The notes below the pieces were generated by a model that saw nothing but the letters and a program-made list of their open reading frames with translations, did no database searches and was not told the DNA's origin. From JAVZIQ01 sp037440545 (GTDB lineage: Archaea; Thermoproteota; Bathyarchaeia; Bathyarchaeales; Bathycorpusculaceae), in the NCBI GenBank assembly GCA_037440545.1, contig JBBITX010000015.1:1-25196 (forward strand): 25,196 nt of DNA, read 5' to 3'. This document shows, one piece after another, positions 7,804 through 14,249 of this stretch. The position numbers and the translations under genes were made by a program. Every line of letters starts with the position of its first letter. The stretch's first letter is position 1.

Positions 7804-9030
7804 CTAGCTTCCTACAAGCAAAGTCATCGCTGTGAGAAGGGATATGGTTGTTATGCTGTCTGCCATGGAGCTTTCTATTGGTATTTCAAAGTTGTCTGGG
7901 TCTAGTCCTTTTTGGTAAGTTAGTATGGCAACTGAGTATGAAAGGATTATGATGAAAAATGATGCCATGGCATTGGCTGTTAATAGTAGAAGGGTGAATT
8001 TTAATAGGTTCGCCGGAGACATAAGCCCCTGGGTTGTTAGAGCCAGTATCGAGTAGGCCACGTACATTATCAGTGAAGCCGCCCATGCGCCTGAAATCTC
8101 CGCCGCATGGTTTTTCATGGATGAAAATGAGGGTTTAAGTGTTCCAAGGGCGAGTTTCGTTGTGGCTGTCGAACCTATGACGGCGCCTACATCGCCTATT
8201 GTGTCGATTAAAGCTGGGTAAACCACATATACCGGGTAGGCCCTGTAAATCTCTTGTTTAGCGCGGAGAACCTCGTCAACTTTGCCTAATGTGGCTCCGG
8301 CAACATTAATTATGAATGAAACGAAAACTATGGTGGGGATGGATTCCTTCAATGTCTTTATGAATACAGGCTCCTGCAGGGTCTTGACAAGTGTTAATGC
8401 AGTTGCAGCTAGAAGGGCTAAAGTTGCAAGCGCAAGGAAGAGTTGGCCTAAAAAGTTGTGGAGAAGGGATATTTTTAACACAGCTATATAAAGTATTGTT
8501 ATAAGCACGTCGGAAACAGTTGACTCTATTGGGTAAAGCACCACGTCAGGGTCTATTCCATGCTTGAAGGATAGGAATGAAACAAGCATTGTCAGAGGGG
8601 ATATGACCACCAAGGCAAGAGCCATTGTAGTCATAATCATGCTTATAATGTTTAGAAATTCATTTAGAGTGATTAAGGAGTAAGTGCTTCTAAAAATTAT
8701 AGAAATAAGGCTCATCATGAGGCTTGCTTCACATGTAATCACAATAATAGCCTTAAAAAGCAAATGGAAGCTCTTAGTGTTGCCGAAAAAGCGGGGTTGA
8801 ATAATTCCCAAGTGCAGGCCCGTGCTTATACGTCCACAGAGCAAGCCGCCTATAACCCCTCTGGCGCTAAGTATGGGAGGATAAACAACCACTGCCCAAG
8901 GGGCCACGTTAAAAAGCCCGGAGTAATAGGCTATAATTGAACCAGCAACTATTCCGCAAACGTTAAAGGCGTAAGCAGCCAAAGACTGCTTCAAAGTTTT
9001 TGAAAAGTCTCTCAAGTCAGCTAAACCCAT
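7804..9030 (-). CDS. MgtE/SLC41-like divalent cation transporter, two membrane halves
   Basis: This is a 408-residue, almost wholly hydrophobic protein built of two homologous halves of the MgtE transmembrane type. The repeated signatures are PPILSARGVIGGLLCGRIST with LHLG in half 1 and PALIDTIGDVGAVIGSTATT with LALG in half 2. Each half ends in a paired motif, GIDPDVVLYPIESTVSDVL and GLDPDNFEIPIESSMADSI. The acidic and Gly-rich segments line the Mg2+ path in the family. It lacks the cytosolic N and CBS domains of bacterial MgtE, although a separate CBS protein is encoded next door. An ATG at 9108 gives 26 more residues, but GGAGG six bases before the ATG at 9030 makes the shorter form likelier. 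Confidence 0.88.
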   Translation of the reverse strand: MGLADLRDFSKTLKQSLAAYAFNVCGIVAGSIIAYYSGLFNVAPWAVVVYPPILSARGVIGGLLCGRISTGLHLGIIQPRFFGNTKSFHLLFKAIIVITCEASLMMSLISIIFRSTYSLITLNEFLNIISMIMTTMALALVVISPLTMLVSFLSFKHGIDPDVVLYPIESTVSDVLITILYIAVLKISLLHNFLGQLFLALATLALLAATALTLVKTLQEPVFIKTLKESIPTIVFVSFIINVAGATLGKVDEVLRAKQEIYRAYPVYVVYPALIDTIGDVGAVIGSTATTKLALGTLKPSFSSMKNHAAEISGAWAASLIMYVAYSILALTTQGLMSPANLLKFTLLLLTANAMASFFIIILSYSVAILTYQKGLDPDNFEIPIESSMADSITTISLLTAMTLLVGS

Positions 9031-9444
9031 AAGAAGCCTCCGAAATTTCGCGATGAAACAAAAAAATGGATAAAGCTTCAGCCTGGCAATTAAAGGATAG
9101 AATTTCAACGTGTGCTAAATTGTTTAAATTATAATTAGACGAGCCCCAAACTAGAATTTTGGCCGGCGCCCTCCATAATTCTATTCTCCTCTTCGTTAGA
9201 TCGTACGCTAGATTCATAACTACCGCCTTCGCCTTCTGAACTTTTCCCGCTTTTCTCCATCCATAGGCACTCCTTCAACATTGCCTTTCTAAGAGCGCCG
9301 TTAAACCCCACTTTAATTATCGCTCCCAAACCCTTACAAATGGTTAAGAACCTCCTTAATTATTTTTCCCATCGAAGTGTAGCATAAATCCAAATTGAAA
9401 ATTCATAACTGTTTTAATTAAAGGTTAAACTATTCGTTTATGAG
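9031..9444. other. Low-content stretch before the 65-residue ORF
   Basis: Between the chosen start of the MgtE-like gene and the next ORF there is no convincing intact gene. The minus strand holds the frameshifted small ORF listed separately (9135-9372). TTTTAATTAA at about 9411-9420 could serve as the TATA element of the ORF at 9445. Nothing else was seen. Confidence 0.4.
9135..9372 (-). pseudogene. Possible small gene with a one-base frameshift
   Basis: An ATG at 9370-9372, about 20 bases after a TATA-like GATTTATGC, begins MGKIIKEVLNHL and stops at once (TAA, 9334-9336). Dropping one base at that stop joins it smoothly to a 65-codon frame with a hydrophobic/basic segment (GAIIKVGFNGALRKAMLKE) and a low-complexity acidic tail. 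The combined 77-78-residue product would be coherent. It matches no family I know. It may be a decayed gene, a sequencing error, or chance. Confidence 0.25.
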
Positions 9445-9642
9445 ATGATGAAGAAGTTGTATGCTTTGTGGATAAAAATAGACAAGTCTTTGCCTTGGAT
9501 TGAGCTTAGAGGAACCTATCAAACTAGAAAAGAGGCTTATACAGCGGCTGAGAGACTTCTTTCCGAGATTGAAGTTAAAGTCGTCGAGGTAAATGGACAT
9601 AAAACTAGGCAGATTAAAGCTTTAGCCACGGTGAAACATTAG
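9445..9642 (+). CDS. Small hypothetical protein, 65 residues
   Basis: The ORF encodes a compact alpha/beta protein. A beta-strand-like start (KKLYALWIKIDKSLPWIEL) is followed by an amphipathic helix (YQTRKEAYTAAERLLSEI) and two short strands (VKVVEVN, IKALATVK). The pattern of a strand pair around a helix recalls small ferredoxin-fold or dsRBD-like domains, but I recognise no family. It starts at ATG-ATG (9445/9448). A TTTTAATTAA element about 25-30 bases upstream suggests a leaderless transcript. It stands alone between opposing genes. Codon use is ordinary for the window. Confidence 0.6.
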   Translation: MMKKLYALWIKIDKSLPWIELRGTYQTRKEAYTAAERLLSEIEVKVVEVNGHKTRQIKALATVKH

Positions 9643-9665
9643 CCCTGCTAAGAATATTTTGCCTT

Positions 9666-10061
9666 TTAAGCTTCGGATTGAGGGATGCAGGCTTCGCATC
9701 CCCTGTTCTTCAGGGAGGGAAGGTCCTCCTGGTGTAGTTTGCATATCACTTTTCCGTAGCGTATGGCAGAGCATATTTCACATAGCTTTTCAATTATGAT
9801 TTCTGGGGATACATCTTCCTTCGCAAGGTTTTCGGCAAGTTCACCTATCATTTTCATGGCATGGTCGGAATGTTCTATTTCCCTAGCGAAGGTTGAGCCT
9901 CTTTCACCCTTAAAGTACTGCGTTATGGCTGCTGGCGTCAACTCCATTTTAGCTGAAGCTTCAATTTTTGTTATGCTATGTTTTTCTACGAGCTCTCTTG
10001 TTACGAGGGCCCTTATAGCTGGGAGAAGGTATTTAACAACTGTTACGCATGGAGGCTTCAT
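9666..10061 (-). CDS. XRE-type HTH transcriptional regulator with Cys motifs (COG2522-like)
   Basis: The 131-residue protein opens with PCVTVVKYLLPAIRALVTREL, followed by a helix-turn-helix at about 28-55 (SITKIEASAKMELTPAAITQYF) that ends in KGERG. This matches archaeal COG2522 regulators. The C-terminal half carries cysteines C94-x2-C97, C107 with His110, and C122-x2-C125, a pattern suited to Zn or Fe-S binding and perhaps redox sensing. It is divergent from the serine kinase-sulfhydrylase fusion. Two identical palindromes in the gap overlap the fusion gene's predicted transcription start, which makes this protein the obvious candidate repressor. It is predicted to be leaderless or nearly so. 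Confidence 0.85.
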   Translation of the reverse strand: MKPPCVTVVKYLLPAIRALVTRELVEKHSITKIEASAKMELTPAAITQYFKGERGSTFAREIEHSDHAMKMIGELAENLAKEDVSPEIIIEKLCEICSAIRYGKVICKLHQEDLPSLKNRGCEACIPQSEA

Positions 10062-10088
10062 TTTTATCTATTTGTATTTGTCGGTAAG

Positions 10089-10098
10089 TTTATATATA
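10089..10098. promoter_or_regulatory. TATA element shared by the regulator and the SerK-OPSS fusion
   Basis: TTTATATATA is centred about 25 bases before 10118-10120 on the plus strand. On the minus strand its near-symmetric core lies about 30 bases before the regulator ATG. One TATA region may therefore serve both divergent genes, with the tandem palindromes lying on the fusion-gene side. Confidence 0.55.
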
Positions 10099-10100
10099 TG

Positions 10101-10115
10101 TTTAACGGTGTTAAA
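10101..10115. promoter_or_regulatory. Operator palindrome, copy 1
   Basis: TTTAACGGTGTTAAA is a perfect inverted repeat (TTTAAC / GTTAAA with a GGT centre). It begins immediately after the TATA element, where bound protein would block polymerase or TFB. An identical second copy follows 19 bases centre to centre, close to two helical turns. Confidence 0.75.
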
Positions 10116-10119
10116 TGGA

Positions 10120-10134
10120 TTTAACGGTGTTAAA
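10120..10134. promoter_or_regulatory. Operator palindrome, copy 2
   Basis: This is an exact second copy of TTTAACGGTGTTAAA. It spans the predicted transcription start and ends five bases before the ATG. Its GGTG core is also the only ribosome-site-like sequence before that ATG, so the site may affect translation too. Confidence 0.75.
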
Positions 10135-10139
10135 AATCC

Positions 10140-11879
10140 ATGGACCCACAGCAGCCTCCAAGCTTAGAGGCCTACTTTGTTGAGTTGGACAAGCTTAAAC
10201 AACATGAGGAAGTGGATCCTAAACACCTTAAAGAGTTAACCGTGGAAATAGCCTCCGACAAAATTCTAAAATATGCTATAGTTGTTGACAAAAACACAAA
10301 CATAATAATTGATGGAGAACACCGGTATAACGCCCTAAAAAACCTAGGATGCAAAATGATTCCAGTGGTCTATATAGACTATAACTCGCCTAAAATCGAG
10401 GTGCACTCATGGAGAATCGATTACAACCTAGACAAGAAGGCAGTTATAGAAGCAGGTCTGAGCCATATAAAGCTTCCACCTAAAACTTCAAAGCATATGA
10501 TAAGGAACAGCGATAAGCTCACACACATCTCAACAGTTGAAAAAAAGGTGAACGTCCATCTTGAAATTTTGAAAAAAAACCTTGAGCTTGTAGAAATGGA
10601 AAATGTAAAAACTGCAATGCTCGTTGATTTTAAAGAGGCGCTGCCCTACTATACAAAATTCTTAGGTGAAGAAACGGTTGACACACCTATAATTTTAGAG
10701 GAGAAAACAAACGTTCTATTAGACGGGTATGAGGCTTACCATGCACTTGAACTTTTATCCGTTGAAAAAGCTCCAGCATTAAAAGTCGACATTGACAGCA
10801 TAGAAATAAAATCTCCTGAAAACCGAAAAATAGACAAGGAAAGAATAATACAGGCTGGGGTTAATGGACCTAAACTTCCGTGGAAAAGCTTCAAAATAAT
10901 GATTGAACCGATAAAGATAAACATGCCTTTAACTGGGCTGTCCTCGCCTAAAAAGGCGGAAAGAAAAGGGCTTAGAGTTTACAGTAATCCTATAGAACTT
11001 CTAATTGAAGGGTGGCCAACTCCCCTGGTAAAGTTAAACTCTTTATCCACGGAAAACAGAAGCGTTTGGGCTAAACTTGAATTTTACAACCCCTTCAGCA
11101 ACAGCGTTAAAGATAGAATAGGATGGTACATGCTTCATGAAGCCTTAGAAAAAGGCTTAGTCAAAGAAGCCTTGTATGAAGCCACATCCACTAACACTGG
11201 AATAGCTTTAGCTTCAATAGCGAACATTTATGGATTAAAGACAAGGCTTTACATACCTAAAAAAGTCCAAAAATCAAGCGACACATACCTGAAAATCCTA
11301 GGAGCTGAAGTTGTAAGGCTTCCAGTGGAATTAACAGTTCAGGCAATAAGACAAGTAGATTCAGAGGCGAAAACTCAAAAAGCCACACATCTAAACCAGT
11401 TTGAAAACGACGCAAACCTAAAAGTCCACCTAAAATACACAGCAAAAGAAATAGATGAACAGCTGAAAAGCATAGGCCTAAAGCCAACCTGCATAATTGG
11501 CAGTTTAGGAACATCAGGGCATATGAGCGCCATATCCATATTCTTCAAAAACAAGTACAAGGGCGAAGTCAAAATAATAGGGGTGCAGCCTGCAAAAGGC
11601 GAAACAATCCCTGGAATTAGAAGAATAGAGACAGGCATGAAATGGATCCACTGGACAAGCTATGACAAGATAGTAGACGTAAAACAGAAAGAGGCCCTCC
11701 AAGCAGCAGTAAGCATAGCAAGAAGAGAAGGCCTACTAATAGGAATAAGCGCAGGAGCAGTAATACATGCATTCAACAAAATAGCTGAAGAAAAAGGCGT
11801 TTACATCCTCATACTTCCAGACTCAGGGTACAAATACATAGAACAATTTGAGCGATACTTGGAAAAAACCGAGCAATAA
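10140..11879 (+). CDS. Fusion: two ParB/SerK-like domains plus O-phosphoserine sulfhydrylase-like domain
   Basis: The 579-residue protein has three parts. Residues about 10-120 resemble the ParB-fold free serine kinase (SerK): KQHEEVD with a candidate catalytic Glu at 23-24, and DGEHR at 58-62. Residues about 145-255 repeat this fold, with the shared tail AG-x-x-x-x-KLPxK-S, but the key motif has become DGYEA (195-199), so this copy is probably inactive. Residues about 285-579 form a fold-type II PLP enzyme: PTPLVKL, Schiff-base Lys324 in NSVKDR, TSTNTGIALA, the phosphate loop GTSGH (457-461), IPGIRRIETG with Arg493/494 suited to phosphoserine, and PDSGYKY. Known chemistry: SerK makes O-phosphoserine and OPSS converts it with sulfide to cysteine. 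A fused cysteine pathway is therefore inferred. A ParB-like domain used only for binding is the alternative. Confidence 0.85.
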   Translation: MDPQQPPSLEAYFVELDKLKQHEEVDPKHLKELTVEIASDKILKYAIVVDKNTNIIIDGEHRYNALKNLGCKMIPVVYIDYNSPKIEVHSWRIDYNLDKKAVIEAGLSHIKLPPKTSKHMIRNSDKLTHISTVEKKVNVHLEILKKNLELVEMENVKTAMLVDFKEALPYYTKFLGEETVDTPIILEEKTNVLLDGYEAYHALELLSVEKAPALKVDIDSIEIKSPENRKIDKERIIQAGVNGPKLPWKSFKIMIEPIKINMPLTGLSSPKKAERKGLRVYSNPIELLIEGWPTPLVKLNSLSTENRSVWAKLEFYNPFSNSVKDRIGWYMLHEALEKGLVKEALYEATSTNTGIALASIANIYGLKTRLYIPKKVQKSSDTYLKILGAEVVRLPVELTVQAIRQVDSEAKTQKATHLNQFENDANLKVHLKYTAKEIDEQLKSIGLKPTCIIGSLGTSGHMSAISIFFKNKYKGEVKIIGVQPAKGETIPGIRRIETGMKWIHWTSYDKIVDVKQKEALQAAVSIARREGLLIGISAGAVIHAFNKIAEEKGVYILILPDSGYKYIEQFERYLEKTEQ

Positions 11880-11991
11880 TCCAATAAATTATGAATTGGC
11901 CAACATATAAGAAGAAAAGCGGAAAACATACTCCATCAAAATAAATGGGATATTTAGAAAAGAGGCCTTTAAAGTTTGGCTAATCGATTTC

Positions 11992-13185
11992 TCAAGGCTT
12001 TTGCTTTGCCATAGTTGCCGCTAAAAAGTATAGAAGGGAACATGAGGCTAGCCATATTCCTGCGGCTTCCCATCCTAGAGTTGAAATTATAAAGCCTGTA
12101 ACTGGCCCTGCAGCTATGGTTCCCGTATAAAAGGCTATGGTGTATACTCCCGTAACAGAGGCTATTTTTTCTTTTCCAACAGAGTCTTGAACGAAGGCAA
12201 GTATCATGGGGAAACCTCCACAGTTGGCAACCCCGTAGGCAAGGCAGGCTATTGATGCTGTTGCAAAGCTTGAACCAGCTAAATGAAACATAAAATATAC
12301 TATGAAGGCTGTCGAGATACTTGCAAAGTATATAAATGGCTTCCTGCCGTGTCTGTCGCTTAAGTAGAGGAGTACTGGAGCAGTTATGAACATGGACCAG
12401 GTCTGCATAGACATCAAGGCGCTGGAAATGATGGGATCATAGCCCAGTCCAGACATGAGATAAGTTGGATAAAAGCTTGTTATAGAGTAGAAGACTAAAG
12501 AATTAAAAAATCCCATAAAACAGCTTAATATAACGTTTCTATTCCTCAGGAAAGAGCGATTATTATCATCAGTAGCCTCCCTTCTGGCTGAAGCCGCAGA
12601 GAACAATGGTTTTAACGTTAAAAGAATTATTGCTAAGGCAAATAGTCCAAGCAGTCCGAAGATTTGTAAGGGCATCCTCCAACTTCTAGACCAAACAAGT
12701 AATATGCTTGTCAAGGGATATGCCCATAGGATCCCTAGAATGTACATGTTTCCTGCAATGGCGCTTGCAAAGCCCCGCTTGTCAGCGAAGAGTGTGCCGA
12801 TTATGGAGTAGTATGCAACATTCCATATGCCTTCACCTATGCCCATGGCAACTCTGTAGAGGGATATATCCCACGCCGAGGTTGAAAAACCAGTTAAAAA
12901 AGTGAAAATGGAAAAACAAAGAATGCCGAAGCCTGCGGTGAATCTGAATCCCCTTTTCTGAACAATCCAGCCTGTAAGCATGGAACCCACAAGTATTCCC
13001 ACCCCGAAAAGTGTAGTGACCATACCGCTTAAAAATAGGGGAAGCATTATATCCTTCATAACGCTCACAAGAACCACGCCTAGAATTATCTGATCAGCAG
13101 CGTAAATCTGATGGCCAAACATAAGCGGCAAAACGGCAAGTAACCGCTTAAGACTTCGAAATTTTTCCGACGTTTTCAACATCAT
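11992..13185 (-). CDS. Major facilitator superfamily transporter
   Basis: This 397-residue protein has twelve hydrophobic segments in the MFS 6+6 layout with a central charged loop (RREATDDNNRSFLRNR). Motif-A-like loops are visible: GWIVQKRGFRF between helices 2 and 3, and LSDRHGRKPF in the second half. The substrate is not predictable. Sugar, organic acid or drug transport are all possible. The gene starts at a double ATG directly behind a GGAGG, so the second ATG (13182) has the better spacing. It stands alone, convergent with the SerK-OPSS fusion across a 112-base gap that shows nothing notable. Confidence 0.9.
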   Translation of the reverse strand: MMLKTSEKFRSLKRLLAVLPLMFGHQIYAADQIILGVVLVSVMKDIMLPLFLSGMVTTLFGVGILVGSMLTGWIVQKRGFRFTAGFGILCFSIFTFLTGFSTSAWDISLYRVAMGIGEGIWNVAYYSIIGTLFADKRGFASAIAGNMYILGILWAYPLTSILLVWSRSWRMPLQIFGLLGLFALAIILLTLKPLFSAASARREATDDNNRSFLRNRNVILSCFMGFFNSLVFYSITSFYPTYLMSGLGYDPIISSALMSMQTWSMFITAPVLLYLSDRHGRKPFIYFASISTAFIVYFMFHLAGSSFATASIACLAYGVANCGGFPMILAFVQDSVGKEKIASVTGVYTIAFYTGTIAAGPVTGFIISTLGWEAAGIWLASCSLLYFLAATMAKQKP

Positions 13186-13276
13186 CCTCCTTCAAGAAAC
13201 CTCTCTTCGCCTTTCAGCCACTTTTTATCATTGGCAAGCTTAAGCAGACCATTTAGACGCATCATCTCTTATTTGA

Positions 13277-13380
13277 TGGCGCCGGGGGTGGGATTTGAAC
13301 CCACGCGGCCCAAAGGGCCACAGGCTTCCAAGCACACATGGTCTCCAGGCCTGCTCCCTACCTGACTAGGAGACCCCGGC
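13277..13380 (-). tRNA. tRNA-Ser(GGA), intron-containing, CCA encoded
   Basis: On the minus strand the acceptor GCCGGGG pairs with CCCCGGC, followed by discriminator G and an encoded CCA. The D stem is TCCT/GGGA and the anticodon stem CAGGC/GCCTG. There is a long variable arm (GGCCC-TTT-GGGCC) and a T arm GTGGG-TTCAAAT-CCCAC. The long arm and G73 identify serine. The segment between the anticodon-stem strands is 23 bases instead of 7, which implies a 16-base intron. It begins CTGGA, giving anticodon GGA (13344-13346). With the canonical 37/38 position the intron is 13327-13342, though a cut one base earlier is equally compatible. A fully paired bulge-helix-bulge is not evident: the 4-bp centre would be mostly G-U. 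Confidence 0.92.
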
Positions 13381-13598
13381 TTAAACTTTTTTCCACCAAA
13401 CATTTGTCTGCTCTAAATTTCTCTCTTCTGAGAATTTATTTATTCTGCTGGAAGCCATTGAATTTTAATATTCAGAACAGTTTTCTAAATCTTCCACAGT
13501 CATTCAAAAGAGAAAAAGCCTCATAGCCTTAAAGTTTAATCTTTATATTATATGTGAATCAGCCGTTTTGCATTTCGCAAATTCTTTTAGGGTATTCT
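13381..13598. other. AT-rich spacer between tRNA-Ser and the methyltransferase gene
   Basis: No coding frame looks real here. AT-rich elements upstream of the tRNA on the minus strand could form its promoter. I see no repeat or convincing RNA structure. Confidence 0.35.
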
Positions 13599-14249
13599 TC
13601 AGTGCGCTCCGTTAAAACCCATTTTAGGCTTTTTCTTAGCTGTTTTGTTTTCTGACATTAGCACGCGGTAGCCGCTTTCTCTGGCTATTATTTCCACGTT
13701 TCCAAAGGTTTCCTTGAATGTTTGCATAAGCCTTTCGCCCACAACTTTTGATTTTAAAACCATTTGGAGTGTGGCCTTTTCCGCCATGTGCTCTGGAGCT
13801 TGAAATATTATTTTTTCAACGGTTGCCAGTCCAGCGCTTACTGGAGGGTTTGAAAGTATACAGTTGAAAAACATGTCTTTAACTGGTTCGTAGAGGTTGC
13901 CCCTTCTAACCTCGACGTTAGCCACTCTGTTCATCGCAAGGTTTCTTTTCGCAAGCATGACGGCGCGTTGGTTTACGTCTACCATAACTACGTGAAGGTT
14001 TGGGTTTAGGGTTGCAGCTGCTATCCCAACGGCTCCATAGCCGCATCCGATGTCTAGAACGTAGCCCAGCTCAGGAAGCCTCATCGCCTCTACGAGAAGC
14101 TTTGTACCTGGGTCTAAACGCCTTTTTGAGAAAACCCCTGAAGCTGTTAGGAATTTATAGGGTTTCCCCCTTAGGTATGTTTGGATAAATCCGAATTTCA
14201 GCTTGGATTTTGGACTGGATGAAAAGTAGTGGTCGACCTTTTCAGGCAT
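13599..14249 (-). CDS. RsmC/MJ0882-like class I methyltransferase
   Basis: This 216-residue SAM-dependent methyltransferase of the MTS type begins with HYFSSSPKS and contains LTASGVFSKRRLDPGT. It then shows the SAM-binding motif I VLDIGCGYGAVGI, an acidic motif II (VMVDVN), and the catalytic NPPV tetrapeptide (SNPPVSAG) used by N-methyltransferases acting on guanine or adenine bases. The closest group is RsmC-like and archaeal MJ0882-like proteins, so an RNA guanine-N2 methyltransferase is probable, with substrate unproven. Its ATG directly follows the cbf5 stop codon, so it is translated in the cbf5 operon, in keeping with an RNA-modification role. Confidence 0.9.
   Translation of the reverse strand: MPEKVDHYFSSSPKSKLKFGFIQTYLRGKPYKFLTASGVFSKRRLDPGTKLLVEAMRLPELGYVLDIGCGYGAVGIAAATLNPNLHVVMVDVNQRAVMLAKRNLAMNRVANVEVRRGNLYEPVKDMFFNCILSNPPVSAGLATVEKIIFQAPEHMAEKATLQMVLKSKVVGERLMQTFKETFGNVEIIARESGYRVLMSENKTAKKKPKMGFNGAH

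Noticed and set aside
9135..9377. A second bulge-helix-bulge intron at the small frameshifted ORF
   Set aside because: An AACC/GGUU pairing exists near the break, but no 4-bp central helix flanked by two 3-base bulges could be built.
10140..10540. Chromosome-partitioning ParB and a parS/origin role for the nearby palindromes
   Set aside because: There is no ParA, no HTH DNA-binding part of ParB, and the domain is fused to a PLP enzyme. SerK-type kinase is the better reading, and the palindromes sit at a promoter.
13277..13380. tRNA-Leu, or tRNA-Pro(TGG) by choosing another intron placement
   Set aside because: The long variable arm rules out Pro. The discriminator is G rather than the A of tRNA-Leu, and the loop begins CTGGA, which fits Ser(GGA).
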